Assembly: GCF_005221385.1 (NCBI RefSeq)
Contig: NZ_CP039904.1
Span: 1,709,501-1,773,500, forward strand
Direction of reading: 5' to 3'
Length of the DNA stretch: 64,000 nucleotides
Source of the DNA: Agrobacterium tumefaciens
GTDB taxonomy: Bacteria > Pseudomonadota > Alphaproteobacteria > Rhizobiales > Rhizobiaceae
This document shows, piece after piece, positions 33,018 through 40,830 of the stretch. The notes below the pieces were generated by a model. That model was not told where the DNA came from, did not search any database, and worked only from the letters and a program-made list of their open reading frames with translations. Position 1 is the stretch's first letter. Each line of letters opens with the position of its first letter. The position numbers and the translations under genes were made by a program.

Positions 33018-33527
33018 ATGAGCAAGGACAAAACTGGGCATAAGGACAAGGGCGCCAAAAAAGAAAAGGGCGGCAAGAAAATAAAGGACGCCAAAAAAAG
33101 GGATGAGAATTTCAACCCCGAAGAACTGGCGCAATCCATCACCCAGGCCGCCCGTTCCATGCGCACGGCGCTGAGCCACAGCCTGGCCGAAAGCGGGCTT
33201 TATGCCGGGCAGGACGGTGTTATCCTGGCGCTGGCGCAGGAAGGCAGCCTGACACCGGGGCAGATCGCCCAGAAACTCGGCGTCAAGGCGCCCACCATGA
33301 CGCGCACCATCGGCCGCATGGAGGCCCAGGGCTTCGTGGAGCGCAGCGGCGACGACGAGGATGGCCGCGTGACCTTGGTGAAGCTGACGGAGGCGGGACT
33401 GAAAAGCGTTGAACACATCAACATCTCGATAGCCGATTGTGGCGCCAGGGCCATAGAGGGGCTTTCGGCCAAGGATGTGCGCACCGTGGTTAAACTTCTC
33501 AAGGCAATCGATACCAATCTTCAATGA
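33018..33527 (+). CDS. MarR-family regulator with lysine-rich N-terminal tail
   Basis: The 169 residues have a winged-helix core from about residue 35, with GSLTPGQIAQKLGVKAPTMTRTIGRMEAQGFVERSGDDEDGR as recognition helix and wing. Residues 1-33 are extremely lysine-rich (MSKDKTGHKDKGAKKEKGG and KKIKDAKK), an unusual tail that may give nonspecific DNA contact. ATG at 33018 is preceded by a weak AAAGG site. It is divergent from the creatininase gene. The inducer and targets are unknown. Confidence 0.85.
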   Translation: MSKDKTGHKDKGAKKEKGGKKIKDAKKRDENFNPEELAQSITQAARSMRTALSHSLAESGLYAGQDGVILALAQEGSLTPGQIAQKLGVKAPTMTRTIGRMEAQGFVERSGDDEDGRVTLVKLTEAGLKSVEHINISIADCGARAIEGLSAKDVRTVVKLLKAIDTNLQ

Positions 33528-33592
33528 TTTGTTGAAATTTTTAAAAATAAAACTCTGTTTTGTGGGTATCTCTTAAACGGGTTGCGGATTTT

Positions 33593-33620
33593 GTTTAAAT
33601 TGTTTAATTGCAATTTAAAC
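33593..33620. promoter_or_regulatory. Inverted repeat GTTTAAATTG-N8-CAATTTAAAC before the LacI-type gene
   Basis: The ten-base arms (33593-33602, 33611-33620) are perfect, and the inner AATTGCAATT (33606-33615) is itself palindromic with the central GC expected of LacI-family operators. It ends 39 bases before the GTG start, suggesting autorepression. Confidence 0.55.
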
Positions 33621-33659
33621 AGGGACATCCGTCGCTGACATGCGTTTGGGAGGAATGCT

Positions 33660-34682
33660 GTGGCTCAAAAGGTCAAACTGTCCACGATTGCCGAAAGTCT
33701 TGGTCTCTCGACCGCCACCATTTCCCTTGCATTACGTGACAGTCCGCTGGTTGCTTCCGATACACGCGACAAGATCAAGGAACAGGCGCGTGCGCTGGGT
33801 TATATCTACAACCGTCGTGCCGCCAGCCTGCGCACATCGCGCTCCGGCATTGTTGGCGTGGTGTTCCACGATGTGATGAACCCGTTTTACGGGGAAATTC
33901 TCAAAGCCATCGAAAGTGAGCTGGACCGCAGCCGCCAGACCTTCATTCTTTCCAATCATTATGATTCAGTGGAAAAACAGCGCACCTTCATCGAAACGTT
34001 GCTGCAGCTGGGTTCCGATGGCATCATCATGTCGCCGGCCATCGGCACGCCGATTGAGGATATGACGCTTGCCGAAGAGAACGGCATGCCGGCCATTCTC
34101 GTAGCCCGTTCCATGGATGGCGTCGACATGCCGACCTATCGCGGTGACGACAGCTACGGCATTTCGCTCGCCACCAACCACCTGATCAGCCTCGGTCACC
34201 GCACCATCGCCATGGTTGGTGGTACCGATCAAACATCGACGGGCCGTGACCGTTATCAGGGTTACGTCAATGCACTGCGTAAAGCCGGCATCGAGGTCGA
34301 TCCGAACCTGCGCATTCCCGGCCCGCGCTCCAAGCAGGGCGGTTTCGAGGCGGCGGTGCATTTTCTGTCACTACCGCAGAAGCCGACGGCCGCCGTCTGC
34401 TGGAACGATCTGGTCGCCATCGGCCTGATGAACGGCATTTCGCGTGCTGGTCTGGTGCCGGGTGTCGATATTTCGGTAACCGGCTATGACGATCTGGAGG
34501 AGGCGGCGATTGCCACGCCGGCGCTGACCACCGTTTCCAACGGTCAGGCCGAGGTGGGGCGTCTTGCGGCCCGCGCGCTGCTGGACAGGCTGGCGGGCAG
34601 CCATGAACCTGACGGCATTCACCTCATCAAGCCGGAAATGCGCATCCGGCAATCCACCGGGCCGGTGCGGCCGCGGGTTTGA
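33660..34682 (+). CDS. LacI/GalR-family transcriptional regulator
   Basis: The 340 residues have an N-terminal HTH (LSTIAESLGLSTATISLALRDSP) and hinge (YIYNRRAASLRTSRSG), then a periplasmic-binding-protein-like sugar domain with GVVFHDVMNPFYGEIL and VTGYDDLEEAA. The start is GTG at 33660, with GGGAGGA five bases upstream. The strong dyad upstream suggests autoregulation. The dehydrogenase gene downstream, about 340 bases away past a repeat, may or may not be a target. Confidence 0.9.
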   Translation: MAQKVKLSTIAESLGLSTATISLALRDSPLVASDTRDKIKEQARALGYIYNRRAASLRTSRSGIVGVVFHDVMNPFYGEILKAIESELDRSRQTFILSNHYDSVEKQRTFIETLLQLGSDGIIMSPAIGTPIEDMTLAEENGMPAILVARSMDGVDMPTYRGDDSYGISLATNHLISLGHRTIAMVGGTDQTSTGRDRYQGYVNALRKAGIEVDPNLRIPGPRSKQGGFEAAVHFLSLPQKPTAAVCWNDLVAIGLMNGISRAGLVPGVDISVTGYDDLEEAAIATPALTTVSNGQAEVGRLAARALLDRLAGSHEPDGIHLIKPEMRIRQSTGPVRPRV

Positions 34683-35021
34683 GGCTTCAGACGATGGGAA
34701 ATGGTGCGCGTTCTGTGCATTGCACCTTTCCGTCATCCCAGCCTTGAGCGGGAATCCAGCTACCGCGTGTCCACGCGGTAAAAAAAGACTCTCTCAGCCC
34801 AAAGACTTGGGCTGGCTGGATGCCGGATCAAGTCCGGCACGACGGTGAGGGGGCGCAAAAAATCGGCATGAAACTTCCGTCTGCCCCCATAGCATCCCCT
34901 TATTGCCCTTTTCACGGCGGTCTTTGTTTGAAAGGATCGCCGCCCAGAGGAGTGGTATGCGAGCGGTTCGCCTGCAACCCACTTCAGCATATTGGAATGT
35001 TATCAGGAGGAATATCCGCTC
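34683..35021. other. 339-base gap with a mosaic repeat, upstream of the dehydrogenase
   Basis: No gene. It contains the mosaic family B repeat at 34731-34846. The remaining 170 bases presumably hold the promoter of the dehydrogenase. Confidence 0.55.
34731..34846. repeat. Palindromic intergenic repeat, family B mosaic copy 2
   Basis: The inner module AGCCCAAAGACTTGGGCT with GGCTGGAT is identical to copy 1, but the outer hairpins differ (CGTCATCCCAGCCTTGAGCG on the left, GCCGGATCAAGTCCGGC on the right). It shows that outer modules are exchanged while the TCATCC...GGAATCCA frame is kept. Confidence 0.8.
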
Positions 35022-35984
35022 ATGTCTGACAAAAAGGCCGTCGTTCTCGTTCCCGGCAAGATAAACCCGCGCGTTCTCGAACGCCTCGAAGGCAAGGTCG
35101 AGATCGTGACTGTGCCTGCCGGTGCCGAGCCGGTTCTGCCGGCAGGCGCGGCGGAACGCATCAATGCCATCGCCGTTTCCGGCGTCGTCAACGCAAAGTG
35201 GATCGATGCGCTGCCGAAGCTCGAGATCATCGCCAATTTCGGCGTGGGTTATGACGGCGTCGATGCCAAACATGCCGCCACACGCAACATCGTGGTGACG
35301 AATACGCCTGACGTGCTGAACGACGAGGTGGCCGATACGACGATTGCGCTTTTGATCAACACCGTGCGCCGTCTTTATCAGGCCGAGACCTGGTTGCGCG
35401 ATGGCAAATGGGTTGGTGAAGGTCCGTTCGCGCTGTCGCCGTTTTCGCTCCGCGGCCGCAAGGTGGGTCTCTTTGGCATGGGCCGCATAGGGCAGGAAAT
35501 CGCCAAGCGGCTGGAGCCTTTCAAGGTGGAAATCGGATACCACACCCGCAGCAAGCGGGATGGCCTCCCTTACACCTATTACGGCTCGCTGAAGGAGATG
35601 GCGGAAGCCGTCGACATCCTGATCTGCATCGTGCCCGGCACGCCGGAAACGCATAAGGCGATCAACACCGAAATCCTGACAGCGCTGGGGCCTGAGGGCG
35701 TGTTCATCAATGTCGGGCGCGGTTCCAGCGTCGATGAGGATGCGCTTTTGCAGGCGCTTAAGAGCGGTGCTGTGGGCGCTGCCGGCCTCGATGTGTTCTA
35801 TGCCGAGCCGAAGGTGCCGGAAGCCTTCCTGTCGCTGCCGAATGTCTCCCTGCTGCCGCATGTCGCCTCCGCCTCGATCCCGACGCGCAACGCCATGGCC
35901 GATCTGGTGGCCGACAATATTCTCGGCTGGTTCAGGGACGGCAAGGTGCTGACGCCGGTGCCGGAAACGCCAGTCAAGGGGTGA
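35022..35984 (+). CDS. D-isomer-specific 2-hydroxyacid dehydrogenase
   Basis: The 320-residue NAD(P)H-dependent reductase is similar to glyoxylate/hydroxypyruvate or 2-ketoacid reductases. The nucleotide fold has GLFGMGRIGQEIAKRL. Catalytic residues are arginine in NVGRGSS, glutamate in DVFYAEP and histidine in LLPHVASAS. NFGVGYDGVD is in the substrate domain. ATG at 35022 follows AGGAGG (11 bases, slightly long); the in-frame ATG ten codons earlier would place that site inside the gene. It is transcribed alone and a small hairpin (36005-36021) follows. Confidence 0.9.
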   Translation: MSDKKAVVLVPGKINPRVLERLEGKVEIVTVPAGAEPVLPAGAAERINAIAVSGVVNAKWIDALPKLEIIANFGVGYDGVDAKHAATRNIVVTNTPDVLNDEVADTTIALLINTVRRLYQAETWLRDGKWVGEGPFALSPFSLRGRKVGLFGMGRIGQEIAKRLEPFKVEIGYHTRSKRDGLPYTYYGSLKEMAEAVDILICIVPGTPETHKAINTEILTALGPEGVFINVGRGSSVDEDALLQALKSGAVGAAGLDVFYAEPKVPEAFLSLPNVSLLPHVASASIPTRNAMADLVADNILGWFRDGKVLTPVPETPVKG

Positions 35985-36061
35985 GGCTTTGGGGAAAGGG
36001 CGAGGGCTGCGAAGAGCAGCCTTCAAGGTGTAGACTAGGGCGAAGGCTCCGCCCTCTTCTT

Positions 36062-36125
36062 CGTCGTCCTCGGGCTTGACCCGAGGATCCACGATCAGTT
36101 GAAAGCAATGGATCCTCGGGTTAAG
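36062..36125. repeat. Left half of family A repeat copy 3, interrupted by an IS
   Basis: TCGTCCTCGGGCTTGACCC and GAGGATCCA, then TGGATCCTCGGG and TTAAG. The element then stops at the IS boundary and resumes at 37379 with TTAAGCCCGAGGATGAC. Removing the IS and one TTAAG restores a complete palindrome like copy 2. Confidence 0.85.
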
Positions 36126-37378
36126 TGTAAAGACCGGACACATCCCTGACATGTGTTCGGAGACATCCCTGACAGTCAGACTTTGTCTTCGAGGTTTATC
36201 TTTGCGATCTGCGTTGCCCCGAAGAACACGCCGAAGAGACCTGGGCTGTTGAGTGGCCGGATGGCCAGGCGCTCGCTTCTGAAAGCGTTCGGGATGCGCC
36301 ATGCTTTGCCCTTGAAGCTGAGATAGCCTTTGGTAGAACTGACGCTGCGCACGATCTCGCTTCTGTCGTAGACGGGCTCGGGAAGCTGACTTGGAAATGG
36401 GCGTGCAGAAGGCCGATAGCGGCTTGCAGGCACAGCCATGTCGATCGCTTCATGCGGGCGATGGTGATTGTAAATCTCACGCCAGCGGTCGAAAGCTCTC
36501 TGGGCATGTGCCTGATCCTTCAGCGCGGCGAAGTCCGTCACCTCGGCCTTGAGGCTGCGATGGAAACGCTCGTTCTTGCCGCGCCCCTGCGGATGATAGG
36601 GTCGTGAATGGATCAACTCGATGCCAAGCTTCAAAAGCCAGACCCGCAAGCGCGTCCACTGGTTTGGAACACCTGCACCCCACGGGTTGCCATTGTCGCA
36701 GTAAATCGCCAGCGGCATGCCATAGCGGCGAAAGATCGTCTCCAGCTTCGTCTGTACGGTCTCCAGTTGCTCGTTGAGGCAGGCCTCTATCGCGATGGCA
36801 AAGCGGGAGTGGTCATCGATGATCGTCAGGGGGTAGCACCAGTTGCCGCAGCCCATCTGCGTACGCCCCTTGAAGTCCATCTGCCACAGAAGGTTCGGTG
36901 CTTCACGCTCGAAGCGGCTCTCTGCCATGCGCTCACTTGCCTGCGGTCCGATCCGACCATGGCGGGACAGGACAGCATGCACGGTGGATGCTGAGGGAGG
37001 CTCGATGCCCAGATCCTGCATTCGCCTTGCGATCTTGCGAGCACCCCAGGCAGGGTGCTCGTCACGAATGGCAAGCACGCAGCGCTCCAGATCATCGGAT
37101 GTCCGTCGAGGGCTTGAGTGTGGACGACGGGAGCGATCCTTTACCGCCTCTCCCGCATTCGCCCGACGCCGCCAGAGATAACCCGTCTGCCGACTGATGC
37201 CGAAGCGCTTGCACAGGGCCGAAACATTGGCCCCGTCCAACGTCGCAAGCAGCACGAACTCCCTACGCTGGTCCATGACAGAAATCTCCCGCCAAGCCAT
37301 CCCGACCCTCCTCTGCCAACCGGCAAAAGTGTCAGGGATGTCTCCGAACATCTGTCAACTATGTCTCCGGGCTGAACA
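36126..37378. mobile_element. IS481-family insertion sequence, 1253 bp, intact
   Basis: The ends are TGTAAAGACCGG (left) and TGTTCAGCCCGG (right, reverse complement), continuing as imperfect inverted repeats of about 50 bases that become identical in the inner part (TGTTCGGAGACATCCCTGAC). It is flanked by a 5-bp duplication TTAAG (36121-36125 and 37379-37383). One transposase gene with an intact DDE triad fills it. TGT...ACA termini fit IS481/IS3-related elements. Confidence 0.9.
36176..37300 (-). CDS. IS481-family transposase
   Basis: The 374-residue DDE transposase has an N-terminal HTH (ALCKRFGISRQTGYLWRRRA) and an integrase core with D in LLWQMDFKG, D in YCDNGNPWG and E in GKNERFHRSLKAEV. 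The C-terminal beta domain has SSTKGYLSFKGKAWRIP. The start MAWREISVMDQRREF is chosen because it matches the typical MSWREVSVMDQR N-terminus; an ATG at 37351 lies inside the terminal repeat. The frame is uninterrupted, so the element may be active or recent. Confidence 0.92.
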   Translation of the reverse strand: MAWREISVMDQRREFVLLATLDGANVSALCKRFGISRQTGYLWRRRANAGEAVKDRSRRPHSSPRRTSDDLERCVLAIRDEHPAWGARKIARRMQDLGIEPPSASTVHAVLSRHGRIGPQASERMAESRFEREAPNLLWQMDFKGRTQMGCGNWCYPLTIIDDHSRFAIAIEACLNEQLETVQTKLETIFRRYGMPLAIYCDNGNPWGAGVPNQWTRLRVWLLKLGIELIHSRPYHPQGRGKNERFHRSLKAEVTDFAALKDQAHAQRAFDRWREIYNHHRPHEAIDMAVPASRYRPSARPFPSQLPEPVYDRSEIVRSVSSTKGYLSFKGKAWRIPNAFRSERLAIRPLNSPGLFGVFFGATQIAKINLEDKV

Positions 37379-37397
37379 TTAAGCCCGAGGATGACAT
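37379..37397. repeat. Right end of family A repeat copy 3
   Basis: TTAAGCCCGAGGATGACAT completes the palindrome started at 36108. TTAAG is the second copy of the IS target duplication. Confidence 0.85.
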
Positions 37398-37522
37398 CGT
37401 GGGGGCGGTAAAGTTCCGGGGTTGTCCCGGAGATGACCCCAAGTGAGCGGTAAATTACCCCCAACCCTCGGTAGATGACGTCGAGTGGGTAGGTTTTGCC
37501 GCAACCCCACGAATGCTTTCAC

Positions 37523-38650
37523 TTATTCCGCAATCTCCGCGCTTCCCACCCATCGTCCTTCGGCGAAAGACCGGGCCATGGCGTGAATGCTGCGCTCGAT
37601 CTTCAGCCCTTCCTCGAAATCGATGATATGGGCCTTTTTCCCCTCGATTGCCGCGATCAGTTCCCGGCATTCGATCACCTTCAGATCGTTGAAGCCGAGG
37701 CCGTGGCCGGGGGCGGGGATGAAGCGGTCATAGGGCTTGTGATGCGGCGCGGTGAGGATTGTTCTGAAACCCTGCTCCTCCGGGCGTCCGTCCGTGGTGT
37801 AGAACTGGAACTCGTTCATCCGTTCCTGATCGAAGAGAATCGAACCCGTCGAGCCATAAATCTGGATGGCGATGCGACCCTTGCGGCCCCAGGCGGAACG
37901 GTTGGCGATGAGCACGGCGGAAATGCCGCCTTCGAGCTTCAGCAGCACGCTGGCAAGATCATGCGTCTCGACGGCGCGCTCGCCGCCGCCGGCAAGCGGG
38001 CGAGTCTCATAAGGTTTCACCATGTCGGTGATGGCGCTTTCGGCATGGCCGAACAGGGCAAAGAGCAGCGATAGCGGATGCACGGCGAAATCATCCAGCG
38101 CGCCATAACCGGAGGAAGCTTCGCTCTTCCAGTAGAAGGGCTGGGTGGCATCCGCCATGAAGTCCTCGTCCATTTCGGCGCGGACGTGATAGACCCTGCC
38201 GATGGCGCCTTCGTCGATCAGGCGGCGGATATGGCGGATGACGGGGTTCTGAATGTAGTTGTAGCCCATCGCCGCGGCCTTGCCGGAACGGCGGGCCGCA
38301 TCGCGCATCTTCACCGCGTCAGTAAAGGCGGGCGCCATCGGCTTTTCACACCAGACATGTTTGCCGGCCTCAAGGGCGGCAATCGCCATTTCCGGGTGGA
38401 AGGCGTTCGGCGTGGTGACCGAGATGACGTCGATCTCGGGGTCGGACAGCAGGTCGCGCCAGTTACCTGTCGAGCGGGCGAAGCCGAACTCGGCGGCTTT
38501 CTTCGCGGCAAGCTCGGGATTGACTTCCGCGAGCGTCACGAGGCGCGGGCGCTCCACATCGCCGAAGACGCTGGTGACATTGTTCCACGCCAGCGCGTGG
38601 CATTTGCCCATGTAACCGGTGCCGATAAGGCCCACGCCAAGAGCGGCCAT
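37523..38650 (-). CDS. Gfo/Idh/MocA-family oxidoreductase beside the inositol cluster
   Basis: The 375-residue NAD(P)-dependent dehydrogenase has Rossmann motif GLIGTGYMGKCHA (about 7-19), CEKPMAP with the catalytic lysine, and GALDDFAVHPLSLL in the second domain. It lies downstream of iolB in the same direction, across a 215-base gap with repeat B3. The position suggests a role in inositol or inositol-derivative metabolism (for example scyllo-inositol or methylated inositol oxidation), but sequence alone cannot show this. Confidence 0.85.
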   Translation of the reverse strand: MAALGVGLIGTGYMGKCHALAWNNVTSVFGDVERPRLVTLAEVNPELAAKKAAEFGFARSTGNWRDLLSDPEIDVISVTTPNAFHPEMAIAALEAGKHVWCEKPMAPAFTDAVKMRDAARRSGKAAAMGYNYIQNPVIRHIRRLIDEGAIGRVYHVRAEMDEDFMADATQPFYWKSEASSGYGALDDFAVHPLSLLFALFGHAESAITDMVKPYETRPLAGGGERAVETHDLASVLLKLEGGISAVLIANRSAWGRKGRIAIQIYGSTGSILFDQERMNEFQFYTTDGRPEEQGFRTILTAPHHKPYDRFIPAPGHGLGFNDLKVIECRELIAAIEGKKAHIIDFEEGLKIERSIHAMARSFAEGRWVGSAEIAE

Positions 38651-38735
38651 GGTATTCTCCTCCCGAGAGTTTTAGAATGAAATCAAAGTATTGAGCGTTT
38701 ATTGAAATGTGGCAGGCGAAACAAAGCCCCTCCGC

Positions 38736-38853
38736 CCTCATCCCTGTGCTTGTCACAGGGATCCAGCCAGCCCAAGTCCTTGGGCTGGGAAGACTCTCCC
38801 CGTCGCGCAGACGCGCGCCGGCTGGATTCCTGTGACAAGCACAGGAATGAGGA
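38736..38853. repeat. Palindromic intergenic repeat, family B copy 3
   Basis: It starts CTCATCCCTGTGCTTGTCAC, has AGCCCAAGTCCTTGGGCT inside and ends GGATTCCTGTGACAAGCAC and AGGAATGAGG. It is in the same orientation as copy 4 at 39737, so the two flank iolB as direct repeats. Confidence 0.85.
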
Positions 38854-38865
38854 TAGGTGAGTGAA

Positions 38866-39678
38866 TTACGGATTATCCCGTTTGAAAATCCAGTCGTGAT
38901 CCGGGTGGTTCTTGAAGCGCCATTTGCGCATCGGCCCGGCCATCACGTTCAGATAATACATCTCATAACCATAGGGCGCGCCGCAGGGGTGGTGGCCCTT
39001 GGGCACCAGCACGACATCGCCGTCCGACACCGCCATGGTCTCATCCAGCGAACCGTCTTCGGTAAAGACACGCTGGAAACCGAAACCCTGCGCCGGGTTG
39101 AGGCGATGATAATAAGTCTCCTCCAGATAGGTCATGTCAGGGTAATTATCCTCATCATGTCGGTGCGGCGGATAGGACGACCAGTTGCCGGATGGCGTGA
39201 AGACTTCCGTTACCAGCAGGCTGTCGGCCACATCGCGCTCTTCCATGGCGATTGGGAAGATGTAACGCGTATTGGCGCCCTTGCCGCGCTCGGTGAGCTG
39301 CACGCCATTGGGACCGATCTGCTGCGCCTCGCGGCTGCCTTTTTCGCCGGGTGCGGTGCAGACGCCGACGGTGCAATCCGTCGTGGCAGTCAGCGACCAT
39401 TCGGAGCCTGCGGGCACGTAGACGCAATGCGGCGGCTTGCGTTCGAACACGTTCATGCGGTCGCCGAGTTCACCGAAATCCTTATCCCCTGCGGAAATCG
39501 TCGCCTTGCCTTCGACCAGCACAAGGATGACTTCGGTATCGCCGGTGTTTTCCGTCGCCGTCTCGCCCGGCTTCAGGCGGTAGAGGCCGAAACCGACATA
39601 ACCCCAATCCGCGCTTTGGGGCGTGATATCGTGCACCTTGCCGCTGGTCGCGACCGGCTTGCGCAGAAGTGAGGTCAT
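38866..39678 (-). CDS. iolB: 5-deoxy-glucuronate isomerase IolB
   Basis: IolB converts 5-deoxy-D-glucuronate to 2-deoxy-5-keto-D-gluconate in myo-inositol breakdown. The 270-residue double cupin has metal-site motifs PPHRHDEDNYPDMTYLEETYYH in the second half and GHHPCGAPYGYEMYYLNVMAGP near the end, the IolB hallmark. An AAGGAA ribosome site precedes the ATG. It is downstream of iolE in the iolCDEB order. Gaps of about 240 and 215 bases with repeats on both sides may weaken operon coupling. Confidence 0.95.
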   Translation of the reverse strand: MTSLLRKPVATSGKVHDITPQSADWGYVGFGLYRLKPGETATENTGDTEVILVLVEGKATISAGDKDFGELGDRMNVFERKPPHCVYVPAGSEWSLTATTDCTVGVCTAPGEKGSREAQQIGPNGVQLTERGKGANTRYIFPIAMEERDVADSLLVTEVFTPSGNWSSYPPHRHDEDNYPDMTYLEETYYHRLNPAQGFGFQRVFTEDGSLDETMAVSDGDVVLVPKGHHPCGAPYGYEMYYLNVMAGPMRKWRFKNHPDHDWIFKRDNP

Positions 39679-39736
39679 GGTGGTGTTCCTTTTTGGTCAG
39701 TCGTTCAATGTATCGGGCGGCTATTCCCGCGTTTCC

Positions 39737-39860
39737 CTCATCCCTGTTCCCTGTGCTCGTCACAGGGATCCAGCCAGCCCAAGTCCTTGGGCTGAGAGGA
39801 GTCTTCCCGCCGCGCCGACGCGCGTCGGCTGGATTCCTGTGACAAGCACAGGAATGAGGG
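39737..39860. repeat. Palindromic intergenic repeat, family B copy 4
   Basis: It matches copy 3 almost throughout but has an 8-base insertion (TTCCCTGT) near the left end and small changes in the middle. It sits between iolE and iolB. Confidence 0.85.
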
Positions 39861-39920
39861 AGGAGGGTTGCACCGGAACATACGATTCTAGGACGTATGG
39901 ACGAATGCTCCCCGCTCGGT

Positions 39921-40829
39921 TCAAGCAGCCTGAGCCTTGTCCAGCCCCGCTTCACGCGCAAAAGCCTTCAGCGATTTCAGCCCGAGGCTCTGATATTCGA
40001 AGGGGTTGCGGACATCCGGGTCCTGTTCCGCCTCGATCACCAGCCAGCCGCTGTAACCATGCTCGGCCGCCACCTTCAGCACCGGCGGGAAGTTCACGCC
40101 GCCTTCGCTGTCGCCGGGAACGGTGAACACGCCACGGCGCACGCCTTCGAGGAAGGAAAGCCGCTCGCCCCGAACCTGATCAGCAATGGCAGGGCGCACG
40201 TTCTTGGCATGGATATGGCCGACGCGACCCATATATTTCTGCGCGACACGCACGGGATCGCCGCCGCCGAACAGGCAATGGCCGGTATCGAGCAGAAGGT
40301 GCGTCTTCGGGCCGGTGTGCTGCATCAGAAGGTCGATCTCGTCTTCGCTCTCGACCACCGTTCCCATGTGGTGATGATAAACGAGGGTGATACCCTGTTC
40401 TGCGGCAAAGGCGGCCAGCGCCTCGACCCCCGCGCCGAATTTCGCCCAGTCATCGGCCGCAAGGCGCGGACGGTCGACCAGCGCCTTGTTGTCATCGCCG
40501 TGGATGGCGTTCGAGGTCTCGCAGACGATGATGACCTTCGAGCCCATGGCCTTCAAGAGATCAAGCGCCGGCTGCATGGCCTTCTTTTCGGATTCGATGT
40601 CGTCGGTCAGAAGGTTCAGCGAATGCCAGCCGGAGACGAAGGAGAGACCGCGCGGCGAAAGCACGCCCTTCAGGCCTTCCGGCTTAGTCGGGAACTTGTG
40701 GCCCTTTTCGATGCCGTCGAAACCGATCTTGGCGGTTTCATCGAGGCACTGTTCGAGGCTGATATGGGCGCCCAGCGTGCGGTCATCGTCGTTGGACCAG
40801 GCGATGGGATTGGTACCGTAACGGATCAT
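39921..40829 (-). CDS. iolE: Inosose dehydratase IolE
   Basis: IolE dehydrates 2-keto-myo-inositol to the 3,5/4-trihydroxycyclohexane-1,2-dione precursor. The 302-residue TIM barrel begins [20 protein letters not shown], with [25 protein letters not shown] (metal histidines and glutamate), [25 protein letters not shown] and [10 protein letters not shown]. The ATG at 40829 is one base after the iolD stop, so the two are coupled. A longer frame upstream is inside iolD. Confidence 0.95.
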   Translation of the reverse strand: MIRYGTNPIAWSNDDDRTLGAHISLEQCLDETAKIGFDGIEKGHKFPTKPEGLKGVLSPRGLSFVSGWHSLNLLTDDIESEKKAMQPALDLLKAMGSKVIIVCETSNAIHGDDNKALVDRPRLAADDWAKFGAGVEALAAFAAEQGITLVYHHHMGTVVESEDEIDLLMQHTGPKTHLLLDTGHCLFGGGDPVRVAQKYMGRVGHIHAKNVRPAIADQVRGERLSFLEGVRRGVFTVPGDSEGGVNFPPVLKVAAEHGYSGWLVIEAEQDPDVRNPFEYQSLGLKSLKAFAREAGLDKAQAA

Positions 40830-40830
40830 C

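Noticed and set aside
36005..36021. GGCTGC-N5-GCAGCC hairpin after the dehydrogenase as a strong terminator
   Set aside because: The stem is only six bases with no T run; mentioned but not called as a separate feature.
34794..36302. Open frame spanning repeat B2, the antisense of the dehydrogenase and the IS edge
   Set aside because: It joins unrelated segments and is opposite to a clear dehydrogenase.
30721..39860. Repeated hairpins considered as a CRISPR array
   Set aside because: Copies are kilobases apart, internally palindromic and not separated by uniform spacers; no cas genes are present.
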